Positions 47,601 through 60,350 of a stretch of DNA of 64,000 nt are shown here, one piece after another. The notes under the pieces are model-generated. The model ran no database searches and was not told the origin of the DNA. It saw only the letters and a list, made by a program, of their open reading frames with translations. Made by a program: the position numbers and the translations under genes. The stretch is from assembly GCF_001667015.1 (NCBI RefSeq), contig NZ_LZIS01000116.1:1-64000 (forward strand), given 5' to 3'. The stretch comes from Mycobacterium sp. E3198. GTDB taxonomy: Bacteria > Actinomycetota > Actinomycetes > Mycobacteriales > Mycobacteriaceae. The stretch's first letter is position 1, and each line of letters starts with the position of its first letter.

Positions 47601-48410
47601 CTATTTTTCGTCGGTGAACACCGGCGGCCGCTTCTCCGCGCGCGCGGCGACCGCTTCTTCGAAGTTGGCGGTGAGCAGGCGGACGAAGAGCTGTCCCAGG
47701 CCTTCGGCTTGCATGTGCCCTTCCAGGCTACCGGCGTCCAGCCCGCTCCACAGTGTGCGCTTGGTCAACTCGGTGCCGGGCCGCGAGAAGGCGGCGATGC
47801 GCGCGGCGATCGCGTAGCAGGTGTCCAGCAGCTGCTCCTCGGGCACCTGACACGACACCAGCCCGATCCGCTCGGCCTCCTCGGCGGTGACGTCGCGGCC
47901 CGTCAGCATGATCTCGAACGCGCGCGACGACCCGATGGCCCGGGGCAGCAGGTAGCTCAAGCCCAGCTCACTGGCCGTCAGGCCGTTGTTGATGCCCGCG
48001 GCCCGGAAGTAGGCGCCGCTCGAGGCCACCCGGATGTCGGCGGCCAGCGCCAAACACAGCCCGCCGCCGATCGCGGCGCCGTTGACCGCCGCGATCACCG
48101 GCTGGTGGAGCCGCCGCAGCGCCAGGATCACATCGTCGAGCACCTCCATCGACCGCAGCGCATAGGTCGGACGGGTCAACCCGTCAACGTGGGGCACCGA
48201 TCCGGCGGACTTGTGGTCGGCGCCCGAGGAGAAGCCCCGGCCCGCCCCGGTCAGCACGACTACCCGCACGGAATTGTCGTAGGTGACCTGTTCCAGGGCC
48301 TCCTTGAGCGGCACCATGACGTCGAACGCCATGGAGTTCATCCGTTCGGGCCGATTGAGGGTTATCAGCGCGACGCCGGGCCGCGGTTGCTCTACCAGTA
48401 CGAGGCTCAC
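47601..48410 (-). CDS. echA12: Enoyl-CoA hydratase/isomerase family protein (EchA12-like)
   Basis: 269 residues. Crotonase fold with the oxyanion-hole segments G-F-S-S-G-A-D-H-K and N-G-A-A-I-G-G-G-L-C-L, then G-L-T-A-S-E-L-G-L-S-Y-L-L-P-R. It is the positional equivalent of Rv1472. It probably hydrates 2-enoyl-CoA in fatty-acid breakdown, although the exact acidic residues of the active site deviate from standard crotonases. GTG 48410. It lies 28 bases after the Sap-like gene. Confidence 0.88.
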   Translation of the reverse strand: MSLVLVEQPRPGVALITLNRPERMNSMAFDVMVPLKEALEQVTYDNSVRVVVLTGAGRGFSSGADHKSAGSVPHVDGLTRPTYALRSMEVLDDVILALRRLHQPVIAAVNGAAIGGGLCLALAADIRVASSGAYFRAAGINNGLTASELGLSYLLPRAIGSSRAFEIMLTGRDVTAEEAERIGLVSCQVPEEQLLDTCYAIAARIAAFSRPGTELTKRTLWSGLDAGSLEGHMQAEGLGQLFVRLLTANFEEAVAARAEKRPPVFTDEK

Positions 48411-48438
48411 CCGTGAAAGGTAACGGAACGCCGGTGGC

Positions 48439-49152
48439 TCAGACGTGGCCCATGCCGGTGGTCAACAGGAACACGCCCAGCGCGGCGACGACGAGCCCGA
48501 AGACGGCCCGCCTGCGGGCGTGCACCCAGTCGTGCACGCGCGACATCACCGCGCCGGTCCGCGCCGGCGCCGCCAGGTGGCAGACCAGCGGGATCTCGGC
48601 AAACGCCAGCCCGACCAGCGTGTATGCCGCGGCGGCGCTGACCTGGGTGCCCAAGGCGGCCCCCGACGCCAGGATCACGGTGAGCGCCGCCAGGTAGCGA
48701 AAGTCGGTGGTGATCCCCACCCCGACCAGGAAGGTGATCCACGGCGGCCCGGCCCGCAGCGCGTCTGTCGCGCGCGTCGACAATCGCGAAATCGCCGTCG
48801 GCCCGGCCGGGCTTGACGGACCACCGACGGGCATTGCCGCGGGTTGACGCACCGAAAAACCGATCGCTATCAGCGCGGCCACCACCAGCGCGAACACGCC
48901 CATCGCAATCTGAATCCGCCCCGCGGTGGCGGTCGAGGTGGCGAGCTCCACGCGGTCCATGACTCCCAGGGCGACGTCGTGCAGGCCCACGAGCGCGCCC
49001 AGGGCCAGGAGGACGCCGACCGCGATCCCGCCGAGCCATAATGCGACGAGATGAAGCACGGGCCGGCGCCGGGAAAACAGCAGCAGGGCGATCCCGATCC
49101 GTCCCGGGTCCACCCCGGCGACCAGCGCTAACGCCAGCACCGTGCCCCACAT
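48439..49152 (-). CDS. Sap/GAP-like polytopic membrane protein
   Basis: 237 residues, about six helices, opening M-W-G-T-V-L-A-L-A-L-V-A-G-V-D-P-G-R-I-G. The V-D-P-x-R-I motif in helix 1 and the overall layout fit the family of the sulfolipid-addressing protein Sap and the GPL-addressing protein GAP, which help move glycolipids to the surface. ATG 49152 is chosen over an upstream in-frame start. It is divergent, across 291 bases, from a PapA-like acyltransferase, as in known lipid export loci. Confidence 0.75.
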   Translation of the reverse strand: MWGTVLALALVAGVDPGRIGIALLLFSRRRPVLHLVALWLGGIAVGVLLALGALVGLHDVALGVMDRVELATSTATAGRIQIAMGVFALVVAALIAIGFSVRQPAAMPVGGPSSPAGPTAISRLSTRATDALRAGPPWITFLVGVGITTDFRYLAALTVILASGAALGTQVSAAAAYTLVGLAFAEIPLVCHLAAPARTGAVMSRVHDWVHARRRAVFGLVVAALGVFLLTTGMGHV

Positions 49153-49443
49153 GCGCGCGACTTTACCGCGGGCGGGCATGGCCGACCCGCGGATCGCTGT
49201 TTCGGTGGTGGGCGCGTACGTTAAATGTCTTTGAAACGGCCCACTTGGGTTGGTTCGGTCTGCTACGTTTAGCCACCGTTGGGTACGTGTCGGCTATGCC
49301 GCCGTGACGCGTACGGGTTGGCCGCGTAAATGCGCTGGGCCGCAACGAGATCCGACCAGTGGAGGTAGTCCGCGAACAATCAAGTCGTGGCCGAGTCTAT
49401 GAATCCGCTATGCCCGCGCGGTGAAGCGATCAGGGGAGGGAAT
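49153..49443. other. Divergent region between Sap-like and PapA-like genes
   Basis: 291 bases with moderately low GC near 49215-49300. I find no supported gene or strong promoter hexamer pair. A strong AGGGGAGGG (49432-49440) precedes the GTG at 49444. Confidence 0.4.
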
Positions 49444-50874
49444 GTGTTCATCCCAGGAGAAGAGGCGTTCGGGGCCCTCGACGAATGGGCGCCGGAGCCG
49501 GGGACGGTCGTGTGTTGGCATCCCTCACCCGCCTCGCTTGCCAAGGTCAGGCAAGCTCCGGTAAGCGCCGTGCCGGCCAGCCACCAGCAAGCCCGGCACC
49601 TGCGCAACTTCCGCGACCACCAAAGCCGCGGGGTCGACATGTCACGGCTGTGCATCGGCAGTTGGGACATGCCGGGCAAATGCGACATCCGGGTCCTGAC
49701 GTACGTCATCAACACGCACCTCCGGCGGCACGACACCTACCACAGCTGGTTCGCGTTTGCCGACGATGACCGCATCGTCAGGCGCACCGTCCGCAAACGC
49801 GGCGACATTCAATGTGTCGCGATCGAGCACGGCGAGATGACGCCGGAGGCGTTGCGCGAGCACATCGCCGCCACGCCGAGCCCACTGCAATGGGATTGCT
49901 TCAGGTTCGCGATCATTCAGCGCGCGGATCACTTCACCTTCTGCTTCGCCATCGACCATCTCTACATCGACGCGCAGTTCCTGGGGGCCATCCGCCTCGA
50001 GCTGTATCTGATGTACACCTCGCTGCTCGCCGGAGGTGCGCCGCCGGCGCTTCCGACCCCCGGCAGCTACACGGATTACTGTGTGCGGCAGCACGAATAC
50101 ACCGCCGCCCTCACGCTGGATTCGCCGCAGGTGCGCGGCTGGGTCGACTTCTTCGAATCAAACGACGGAACACTGCCGGAGTGCCCGGTGTCGCTCGGCG
50201 ACGGGTCGGGCTCCTGCGACCTGATGTTCGTGCGGGTGATGGACGAACGGCAGACGGCCAACTTCGAATCCGCTTGCCTCGCAGCGGGTGCGCGTTTCAG
50301 CGGCGGCGTCTTCGCCTGTGCCGCGCTCGCGCAATACGAATTGACCGGCGCCGACAAGTATTACGGGCTTGTCGCGTGTGATACCCGCAGCAGCCGTGAC
50401 GAGTTCCTGACGATCGGTTGGTTCACCGGCTTTGTCCCGATCACCATCCCCGTCGACGGGTCGTCCTTCGGGGACACCGCCCGCGCCGCGCAGAAGTCGT
50501 TCGACTCCGGCAAAGCGCTGGCGAACGTCCCGTTTTCGCGCGTGCTGGAACTGGCGCCGTGGTTGAGGATGCCGGACGGCCGCGTCCCGTTGCTGTTTCA
50601 CCTCGACGCCAGCAGCCCTCCCCTGTCCACCATCGTCAAGTCCGAATGGGGCGGCTCGAACATCAAGATCCACCACGACGGCGGGGTCCCGGCCCGGTTC
50701 GATCTGCGCGTCAACCGCTACGAGAACGAGACGCACGCCATGGTGTTTTTCCCGGACAATCCGGTCGCGCGCGAGTCGGTCGCCCGTTACATCGAGACGC
50801 TGAAATCCATCTACGTCCGGGTGGCCGAGGGCCGCGGCGCGGTGGCGCCGCTGTGCAGCGCCGCCGCGCTGTAG
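49444..50874 (+). CDS. PapA-like acyltransferase (condensation-domain fold)
   Basis: 476 residues. The N terminus E-W-A-P-E-P-G-T-V-V-C-W-H-P-S-P-A-S and I-N-T-H-L-R-R-H-D-T-Y-H-S-W-F resembles PapA3/PapA1. The catalytic motif is A-I-D-H-L-Y-I-D (HHxxxD variant with the second His kept), as in that subgroup. Such enzymes esterify trehalose or other polyketide lipid cores. GTG 49444 is the start since AGGGGAGGG lies just upstream; an upstream GTG 49387 and ATG 49399 are in frame but have no ribosome site. No polyketide synthase is visible nearby. Confidence 0.85.
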   Translation: MFIPGEEAFGALDEWAPEPGTVVCWHPSPASLAKVRQAPVSAVPASHQQARHLRNFRDHQSRGVDMSRLCIGSWDMPGKCDIRVLTYVINTHLRRHDTYHSWFAFADDDRIVRRTVRKRGDIQCVAIEHGEMTPEALREHIAATPSPLQWDCFRFAIIQRADHFTFCFAIDHLYIDAQFLGAIRLELYLMYTSLLAGGAPPALPTPGSYTDYCVRQHEYTAALTLDSPQVRGWVDFFESNDGTLPECPVSLGDGSGSCDLMFVRVMDERQTANFESACLAAGARFSGGVFACAALAQYELTGADKYYGLVACDTRSSRDEFLTIGWFTGFVPITIPVDGSSFGDTARAAQKSFDSGKALANVPFSRVLELAPWLRMPDGRVPLLFHLDASSPPLSTIVKSEWGGSNIKIHHDGGVPARFDLRVNRYENETHAMVFFPDNPVARESVARYIETLKSIYVRVAEGRGAVAPLCSAAAL

Positions 50875-50889
50875 CGGCACGGGCTCCGA

Positions 50890-51240
50890 TCAGGCTTGCT
50901 CGGCCTCGGCCGCCTCGACGTCGAAGGCCTTGATTTGCTGCACCAGGTCCTCCAGGGCCGCCGGCGGTAGCGCTCCGGCCTGGTTGAACAGCAGCTTGCC
51001 CTTCTTGAAGGCCATCAGCGTCGGGATGGACCGGATCTGGGCGGCCGCCGCGAGCTGTTGTTCGGCCTCGGTGTCGACCTTGGCGTACACGACGTCGGGG
51101 TGCTTCTCCGACGACTCCTGAAAAGTCGGCGCGAACTGGCGGCACGGACCGCACCAGGACGCCCAAAAGTCGACGAGGACGATGTCGTTGCCCTCGATGG
51201 TTTCGTTGAACTTCTCAGCAGTGAGATCGCGTGTTGTCAC
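50890..51240 (-). CDS. trxB1: Thioredoxin
   Basis: 116 residues. Thioredoxin fold with the active-site W-C-G-P-C in [10 protein letters not shown] and the cis-Pro turn S-I-P-T-L. A soluble dithiol reductant. The sequence start M-T-T-R-D-L-T and the end A-E-A-E-Q-A match what I recall of M. tuberculosis TrxB1 (Rv1471). GTG 51240. It is convergent with the PapA-like gene (15 bases apart) and divergent from fadE15. The trxA gene of M. tuberculosis is not present next to it. Confidence 0.92.
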   Translation of the reverse strand: MTTRDLTAEKFNETIEGNDIVLVDFWASWCGPCRQFAPTFQESSEKHPDVVYAKVDTEAEQQLAAAAQIRSIPTLMAFKKGKLLFNQAGALPPAALEDLVQQIKAFDVEAAEAEQA

Positions 51241-51373
51241 AATTGCCTTAACGTCGATAACCGATGCGGTGTTCCCGCGGGCGTATCAGGTTACGGTTGC
51301 GTACGTTTTCCCACGTCGGAGACACTTGAGGCCGACGATCCGCCCGCTTATTTCGACCAGTGAGGGAATCGCG

Positions 51374-53200
51374 TTGGGCCACTACATCGCTAACGTGCGT
51401 GATCTCGAGTTCAACCTGTTCGAGGTTCTCGAGGTCGGTGCCGTCCTCGGCGCCGGACGCTACAGCGACCTCGACGAGGACACCGTCCGGACGATCTTGA
51501 GCGAGGCCGCCCGCCTGGCCGAAGGCCCGGTCGCCGAATCCTTCGCCGCCGCCGACCGCAACCCGCCGGTCTTCGATCCCGCCGAGCACACGATCAGCGT
51601 CCCGGACGAGTTGGCCAAGACCGTGCAGGCGATCAAGGAGGCGGGGTGGTGGCGGCTGGGGCTGGCCGAACAGATCGGTGGCATGCCGGCGCCGCCCCCG
51701 CTGGCCTGGGCGGTCACCGAAATGATCCTCTGTGCCAACCCGTCGGCGAACTTCTTCAACTTCGGCCCGTTCATGGCGCAGGCGCTGTACGAGGAGGGTA
51801 ACGAGCAGCAACGGCAGTGGGCCGCGGTCGGTGTGGAGCGCGGTTGGGGGGCCACCATGGTGCTCACGGAGCCCGATGCCGGATCCGACGTCGGGGCGGG
51901 CCGCACCAAGGCCGTCCAACAAGCCGACGGCAGCTGGCACATCGAGGGCGTCAAGCGGTTCATCTCCGGCGGTGACGTCGGCGAGACCGCCGAGAACATC
52001 TTCCATTTGGTGCTGGCCCGGCCCGAAGGGGCCGGCCCGGGCACCAAAGGGTTGAGCCTGTTCTATGTGCCCCAGTACCTGTTCGATCCCGAGACGTTCG
52101 AAATTGGTTCCCGCAATGGCGTTTTCGCCACCGGGCTGGAACACAAGATGGGCATCAAGTCCTCGCCGACGTGCGAGTTGACGTTCGGCGACGGCGACGT
52201 GCCGGCCGTCGGCTACCTGGTCGGCGACGTGCACAACGGGATCGCGCAGATGTTCACCGTGATCGAGCAGGCCCGCATGACGATCGGCGTGAAGGGGGCC
52301 GGCACCCTGTCCACGGGCTACCTGAACGCGCTGGCCTTCGCCAAGGAGCGGGTGCAGGGCGCCGACCTCACCCAGATGGCCGACAAGACGGCGCCGCGGG
52401 TCACGATCATGCATCACCCCGACGTGCGGCGCAGCCTGATGACCCAGAAGGCGTACGCCGAGGGCCTGCGGGCGCTCTACATGTATGCCGCCGCCCATCA
52501 GGATCCCGATGTCGCGCAACGGGTTTCGGGAGCCGACCCCGACATGGCGCATCGCATCGACGACCTGCTGCTGCCGATCGTCAAGGGGGTGAGCTCCGAG
52601 CGTGCCTACGAGATCCTCACCGAGTCGCTGCAGACGCTGGGCGGCTCGGGCTTCCTGGTCGACTATCCGCTCGAGCAGTACATCCGCGACTCCAAAATCG
52701 ACTCGCTCTACGAGGGCACCACCGCCATCCAGGCGCTGGATTTCTTCTTCCGCAAGATCGTCCGCGACCGCGGCCAGGCGCTGCAGTTCCTGACCGCCCG
52801 GATCAGCCGCACCGTCGACGAGTGCGACGAGGCGCTGAAACCACAGGCCGAGCTGGTGCAGGCCGCGCTCGACGAAGTCACCGCGATGACGGGCGCGCTG
52901 ACCGGCTACCTGATGTCGGCCACGCAGCAGCCCACCGAGATCTACAAGGTGGGGCTGGGTTCAGTGCGGTATCTCCTTGCGGTCGGCGACCTGCTCATCG
53001 GCTGGCGGCTGCTGGTCCAGGCCGGCATCGCCCACGCCGCGCTGGCCGACGCTAGCCCGAGCGACACGCACTTCTATCAGGGCAAGATCGCGACCGCGAC
53101 GTTCTTCGCCAAGAACATGCTGCCGCGGCTGGCCGCGCAGCGCCGGGTCATCGAATCCATCGACGACGACATCATGCGCATCTCCGAAGACGCCTTCTGA
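51374..53200 (+). CDS. fadE15: Acyl-CoA dehydrogenase FadE15-like
   Basis: 608 residues from TTG 51374, which opens [14 protein letters not shown] and has GAGGG about seven bases upstream. ACAD fold with T-E-P-D-A-G-S-D, and the catalytic region L-Y-E-G-T-T-A-I-Q. The extra C-terminal domain fits the long AidB/FadE5-like class. It oxidises acyl-CoA to enoyl-CoA with FAD. Rv1467c equivalent. A longer open frame upstream lacks family homology. Confidence 0.94.
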   Translation: MGHYIANVRDLEFNLFEVLEVGAVLGAGRYSDLDEDTVRTILSEAARLAEGPVAESFAAADRNPPVFDPAEHTISVPDELAKTVQAIKEAGWWRLGLAEQIGGMPAPPPLAWAVTEMILCANPSANFFNFGPFMAQALYEEGNEQQRQWAAVGVERGWGATMVLTEPDAGSDVGAGRTKAVQQADGSWHIEGVKRFISGGDVGETAENIFHLVLARPEGAGPGTKGLSLFYVPQYLFDPETFEIGSRNGVFATGLEHKMGIKSSPTCELTFGDGDVPAVGYLVGDVHNGIAQMFTVIEQARMTIGVKGAGTLSTGYLNALAFAKERVQGADLTQMADKTAPRVTIMHHPDVRRSLMTQKAYAEGLRALYMYAAAHQDPDVAQRVSGADPDMAHRIDDLLLPIVKGVSSERAYEILTESLQTLGGSGFLVDYPLEQYIRDSKIDSLYEGTTAIQALDFFFRKIVRDRGQALQFLTARISRTVDECDEALKPQAELVQAALDEVTAMTGALTGYLMSATQQPTEIYKVGLGSVRYLLAVGDLLIGWRLLVQAGIAHAALADASPSDTHFYQGKIATATFFAKNMLPRLAAQRRVIESIDDDIMRISEDAF

Positions 53201-53275
53201 CTGGGCGTTTCACAGCTGCGACACAGCTAGAGCGGGTACACCTTTTCGTGGTCCAACTCACGAATGGGGGAAACG

Positions 53276-54064
53276 TTGATTTCTGCAGGCTGTCCCACGC
53301 CCCGGCTCGCCCGGTTCACCGTCCTGGCCGCGACGGGCGCCGCCGCGCTGTCCGTCGCGGCGTGCGGTTCGTCGAACCAATCGGCTCCCACGTCGGCGTC
53401 CACCTCCACGTCGACGGTGACCTCGACGACCACGTCGCAGGCGCCGGCCCAGAACCAGGCCAAGGTGAGCGGCCTGATCGCGTCCGTCGCGGGCAACTCG
53501 ATCCAGGTCACCAAGGAAGACAACAGCAACGCCGCCGTGAATTTCACCGCCACGACCAAGATCACCGAGGTCTCCCCGGCCACGCTGGGTGACGTCACCT
53601 CCGGCAGCTGCGTCACCGTGCGGCCCACCAAGGAAGCGCAGGGCGGGCAGCAACCGGTCAACGCGGCGTCGGTCCGGGTCAGCCCGTCCGTCAACGGCAC
53701 CTGCCCGAAGCCCAAGGAGCCCGGACCGGCTTCCGGCCCCGGTTCCAGCTCACCCGCCCCCTCCGGCTCCCCCTCGCCGGCGCCCGCGAACGCGCAGCCG
53801 GTGCGGGGCTCCGTCGCGTCGGTGACCGGGAACACCATCAGCGTCGCGGGCACCGACGCCAGCGGTAACACCACGCAAACCGCGGTGACAGTCGACGAGA
53901 AGACCACGTACACCAAGCTGACCACCGCAACTCCCGACGCGGTCGCCCAGGGCAAGTGCGTCAAGGCCCGCGGAACCATGGACAACGCCGGAGCGCTGCA
54001 GGCGACGTCGATCACCGTGCGGGCGGCCGTCGACGGCAAGTGCCCGGGCAAACCGCGCGGGTGA
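53276..54064 (+). CDS. DUF5666-type lipoprotein
   Basis: 262 residues from TTG 53276 (ribosome site GGGGG five bases upstream); ATG 53264 is an alternative. A signal peptide ends in the lipobox L-S-V-A-A-C with Ser after it, then a Ser/Thr-rich linker. Two similar domains of about 85 residues follow (V-S-G-L-I-A-S-V-A-G-N-S-I and V-R-G-S-V-A-S-V-T-G-N-T-I), separated by a Pro/Ser-rich hinge. Each ends with a short G-x-C segment. The fold is small beta-barrel-like. The function is unknown. It has a paralogue immediately downstream. Confidence 0.82.
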   Translation: MISAGCPTPRLARFTVLAATGAAALSVAACGSSNQSAPTSASTSTSTVTSTTTSQAPAQNQAKVSGLIASVAGNSIQVTKEDNSNAAVNFTATTKITEVSPATLGDVTSGSCVTVRPTKEAQGGQQPVNAASVRVSPSVNGTCPKPKEPGPASGPGSSSPAPSGSPSPAPANAQPVRGSVASVTGNTISVAGTDASGNTTQTAVTVDEKTTYTKLTTATPDAVAQGKCVKARGTMDNAGALQATSITVRAAVDGKCPGKPRG

Positions 54065-54097
54065 TCGAGTCCGCAACGCACGATCGGAGCCACGTCG

Positions 54098-54838
54098 ATG
54101 TCCGCCGGCAACGTCAAGCCTCGGCTGGCTCAGGTCACGCTTGTCGGGGTCATCGCCGTCATCGCGTTGAGCGTCGCCATGTGCCACTCGGACGGCACCG
54201 CGAGCAATAGCGGCAAGCCGACGGTGACGGCGCTGCCGCCCGGCCCCGCGCCGGGCGCGCCGTCGCCGCCGGCTCCCCCGCCGCCGCCCGCGGCCAAGGA
54301 CTACGTCGAGGGCCTGGTCGACTCGGTGTCGGGCGGCACGATCCGGCTGAGGACGCGCACGGGGTCCGCCACCGTGGACTTCTCGCCATCGACGCGGATC
54401 GTCCAGGTCAGCCCGGCCCGGCTGGCCGACGTCACCCCGGGCAGTTGCGTCAACGTGCGCGGCGCCCCGCAGAATTCGCCCACGGGGGCTCCGATCACCG
54501 CGCAGGCCGTGACGGTCACCTCAGCCGTCGACGGCAAGTGCCCGCCGCCGGCGGGGTTCTTCGGCACGGTCAGCTCGGTCTCCGGTAACACCATCGCCGT
54601 CAGCGGCATCGGTCCCCAACCGAGGCCCACCACCGTGACGGTCGCGAACTCGACGTCCTACCAGAAACAGACGCCGTCGGGCTCCCAGGCCATTGTGAAC
54701 GGCACGTGCCTGGGCGCTCAGGGCACCCAGGACGCCGGAGTGCTGCACGCGATGACGATCAGCCTGCAGGCGTGCCCGCCGATGGGGCGCCCCCACCATC
54801 ACCACCTGCACCTGCCCCATCTCCCCTTCCACATCTAG
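54098..54838 (+). CDS. DUF5666-type exported protein with a His-rich C terminus
   Basis: 246 residues. Hydrophobic N-terminal segment with L-S-V-A-M-C as a possible lipobox, a Pro-rich linker, then two DUF5666-like domains (V-E-G-L-V-D-S-V-S-G-G-T-I and F-G-T-V-S-S-V-S-G-N-T-I). The last 18 residues contain seven His. It is a tandem paralogue of the preceding lipoprotein, with a 33-base gap. The His tail suggests metal binding. It converges with the suf operon end (21-base gap). Confidence 0.8.
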   Translation: MSAGNVKPRLAQVTLVGVIAVIALSVAMCHSDGTASNSGKPTVTALPPGPAPGAPSPPAPPPPPAAKDYVEGLVDSVSGGTIRLRTRTGSATVDFSPSTRIVQVSPARLADVTPGSCVNVRGAPQNSPTGAPITAQAVTVTSAVDGKCPPPAGFFGTVSSVSGNTIAVSGIGPQPRPTTVTVANSTSYQKQTPSGSQAIVNGTCLGAQGTQDAGVLHAMTISLQACPPMGRPHHHHLHLPHLPFHI

Positions 54839-54859
54839 AAGGGCGAAGGGGCGCCTGCC

Positions 54860-55203
54860 TCAGACGGTGAAGCCGAGGGCGCGCAGCTGCTCGCGGCCCT
54901 CGTCGGTGATCTTGTCGGGGCCCCACGGCGGGTTCCACACCCAGTTGATCCGCAGGTCGTCGACCAGGCCGGCGCCCACCAGCGCGCTGCGCGACTGGTC
55001 TTCGATGACGTCGGTCAGCGGGCAGGCCGCCGAGGTCAGCGTCATGTCGATCAGCGCGACGGTTCCCTCGTCGCCGTCCTCGACGTTCAGGCCATAGACC
55101 AGGCCCAGGTCGACGACGTTGATGCCCAGTTCGGGGTCGACGACGTCGCGCATCGCCTCCTCCAGGTCGGCGAGCAACTCGTCGCCCGGTGCCGCGGTTT
55201 CGC

Positions 55204-55207
<4 letters not shown>
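54860..55207 (-). CDS. sufT: MIP18/DUF59 iron-sulfur assembly factor SufT-like
   Basis: 115 residues. DUF59 motif V-V-D-P-E-L-G-I-N-V-V-D-L-G-L-V-Y and the T-S-A-A-C-P-L-T Cys motif. Such proteins help transfer Fe-S clusters to targets. The ATG at 55207 overlaps the sufU stop as ATGA, and it is last in the suf operon. Rv1466 equivalent. Confidence 0.93.
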
Positions 55208-57756
<2,549 letters not shown>

Positions 57757-57760
<4 letters not shown>

Positions 57761-58911
57761 GAAGCTGTTGTCTTTTCCGTGAGTTCCAGTTCGTGTTCGA
57801 TGGCGTCGGTCAGGCGTTCCCGCACTTCCGGAACCGCGATCTTGGCGATGATCTCGCCGAAGAAGCCGCGGATCACCAGGCGCCGGGCCTGTTCCTCCGG
57901 GATGCCGCGGGAGCGCAGGTAGAACAGTTGCTCGTCGTCGAAACGCCCGGTGGCGCTGGCGTGCCCGGCCCCGACGATCTCGCCTGTCTCGATCTCGAGG
58001 TTCGGCACCGAGTCGGCGCGCGCGCCGTCGGTGAGCACCAGGTTGCGGTTGACCTCGAAGGTGTCGGTGCCGGTGGCGTCGGCGCGGATCAGCACGTCCC
58101 CCACCCACACGGTGTGTGCGTCGGGCAGCGCGGAGTCCGGATCCCCTTGCAGCGCACCCTTGTACAGCACGTTCGACCTGCAGTGGGGCTGTGCGTGGTC
58201 CACCAGCAGCCGCGACTCGAGGTGCTGGCCGTCGTCGGCGAAGTACAGGCCCAGCAGCTCGGCGTCCCCGCCGGGACCGGAGAACCGCACGTTGGCCGAC
58301 ATCCGCACGATTTCGCCGCCGAGCGTCACGGCGACGTGGCGCAGCACCGCGTCCTTGCCGAGCCTCGCGTGGTGGGCGGACAGGTGCACCATGTCGTCGG
58401 CCCAGTCGGCGATCCACACGACGGTGAGCCGGGCGGCGTCATCGACGACGAATTCGACGTTGTCCGCGTAGGTTCCGCTGCCCCGCTGGTCGATCACGAC
58501 GACCGCCTCGCCGAGCTCCTCGACGCGGATCTGCAGGTGCCCGTACGCCACCGCGCCCTCGCCGGGCCCGGTGACGCTGACGTTGACCGGATCGGCGATC
58601 CGCGTGTCGCGACCCACGGTGACCAGCGTCGCCGAATTGAACGACGAAAACGCCTGGGCGGCAACGCGATCGGCGGGAGCACCGCCGCGACCGAGCCGCT
58701 CGTCGCCGCGGCGCACCGTCTCGACCCGCAGGCCCGGCTGCTCGCTGACGCTGATCTCCGCCTTGCCGCTGGCCCGCGCGGAGCCGTCGTGCAGCCCGCG
58801 CAACCGGCGCAGCGGGGTGAACCGCCAGAGCTCGTCGCGGCCGTGCGGAACCTCGAACGCGTCGACGTCGAAGGAGGCGAACAGCTCTCCTTTGTTGAGC
58901 GCGGCGGTCAT
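57757..58911 (-). CDS. sufD: SufD scaffold protein
   Basis: 384 residues. The beta-helix core has the SufD/SufB family segment [11 protein letters not shown] and the conserved C-terminal [17 protein letters not shown]. It forms the SufBCD Fe-S scaffold. The ATG overlaps the sufB stop (ATGA). Confidence 0.96.
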
Positions 58912-60350
58912 CCGACCGCGCCCTCCATCTGCAGCTCGATGAGCCGGTTGAGCTCGAGCGCGTACTCCATCGGCAGCTCTTTGGCGATCGGCTCCACGAA
59001 GCCGCGCACCACCATCGCCATGGCCTCGTCCTCGGTAAGGCCGCGGCTCATCAGATAGAACAGCTGGTTTTCGCTGACCTTCGACACGGTCGCCTCGTGA
59101 CCCATCGTGACGTCGTCCTCGCGGATGTCGACGTACGGGTAGGTGTCGCTGCGGCTGATCGTATCGACCAGCAGCGCATCGCATTTGACGCTCGAGCGGG
59201 AGCCGTGCGCGCCCTTGTTCACCTGCACCAGACCGCGATAGGAGGTGCGCCCGCCGCCGCGCGCCACCGACTTGGACACGATGTTGCTCGACGTGTTCGG
59301 CGCCAGGTGCAGCATCTTGGCGCCGGTGTCCTGGTGCTGGTCCTCGCCGGCGAAGGCGATCGAGAGGACTTCGCCCTTGGCGTGCTCACCAGTCATCCAG
59401 ACCGCCGGGTACTTCATGGTGACCTTGGACCCGATGTTGCCGTCGACCCACTCCATGGTGGCGCCGGCCTCGGCGCGGGCGCGCTTGGTGACCAGGTTGT
59501 AGACGTTGCCCGACCAGTTCTGGATCGTCGTGTAACGGCAACGGCCACCGGGCTTCACGATGATCTCGACCACCGCCGAGTGCAGCGAATCCGACTTGTA
59601 GATCGGGGCGGTGCAGCCCTCGATGTAGTGAACGTAGGCGCCCTCGTCGACGATGATCAGCGTCCGCTCGAACTGCCCCATGTTCTCGGTGTTGATCCGG
59701 AAGTAGGCCTGCAGCGGGATGTCGACATGCACGCCCGGCGGGACATAGATGAACGAGCCGCCGCTCCACACCGCGGTGTTCAGCGCGGAGAACTTGTTGT
59801 CGCCCGCGGGGATGACGGTGCCGAAGTACTGCTTGAAGACGTCGGGATGCTCCCGCAGCCCGGTGTCGGTGTCGAGGAAGATAACCCCTTGCGCCTCAAG
59901 GTCTTCGCGGATCTGGTGGTACACCACCTCGGACTCGTACTGGGCCGCGACGCCGGCAACCAGGCGCTGCTTCTCGGCCTCCGGGATGCCCAGCCGGTCG
60001 TAGGTGTTGCGGATGTCCTCCGGCAGGTCGTCCCACGTCGCGGCCTGCTTCTCGGTGGAGCGCACGAAGTACTTGATGTTGTCGAAGTCGATGCCCTCGA
60101 GGTTGGATCCCCAGTTCGGCATCGGCTTGCGCTCGAAGATGCGCAGCGCCTTGAGCCGGGTCTGCAGCATCCACTCGGGCTCGTTCTTCTTCGCCGAGAT
60201 GTCGCGGACCACCGCCTCGGACAACCCGCGCTGCGCGCTGGCGCCCGCGACGTCGGAGTCCGCCCAGCCGTAGCCGTACCGGCCCAGCGAGGCGATCGCC
60301 TCCTCCTGGGTCAGCGGCAGGGCCGCGGTCTTGTCGGCCTCTAGGGTCAT
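58908..60350 (-). CDS. sufB: SufB scaffold protein, intein-free
   Basis: 480 residues. Continuous SufB sequence with [12 protein letters not shown] and [11 protein letters not shown], the latter part of the scaffold site. M. tuberculosis SufB carries an intein; here the region at E-G-C-T-A-P is unbroken. ATG 60350 overlaps the sufR stop (ATGA). Confidence 0.97.
   Translation of the reverse strand: MTLEADKTAALPLTQEEAIASLGRYGYGWADSDVAGASAQRGLSEAVVRDISAKKNEPEWMLQTRLKALRIFERKPMPNWGSNLEGIDFDNIKYFVRSTEKQAATWDDLPEDIRNTYDRLGIPEAEKQRLVAGVAAQYESEVVYHQIREDLEAQGVIFLDTDTGLREHPDVFKQYFGTVIPAGDNKFSALNTAVWSGGSFIYVPPGVHVDIPLQAYFRINTENMGQFERTLIIVDEGAYVHYIEGCTAPIYKSDSLHSAVVEIIVKPGGRCRYTTIQNWSGNVYNLVTKRARAEAGATMEWVDGNIGSKVTMKYPAVWMTGEHAKGEVLSIAFAGEDQHQDTGAKMLHLAPNTSSNIVSKSVARGGGRTSYRGLVQVNKGAHGSRSSVKCDALLVDTISRSDTYPYVDIREDDVTMGHEATVSKVSENQLFYLMSRGLTEDEAMAMVVRGFVEPIAKELPMEYALELNRLIELQMEGAVG

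Noticed and set aside
54300..54860. Rho-independent terminator at the DUF5666/suf convergence
   Set aside because: The 21-base gap has no stem with a T-run; the GC stretch is too short to call.
58908..60350. Intein inside SufB
   Set aside because: The sequence aligns continuously through the scaffold motifs; no Hint-domain motifs are present.
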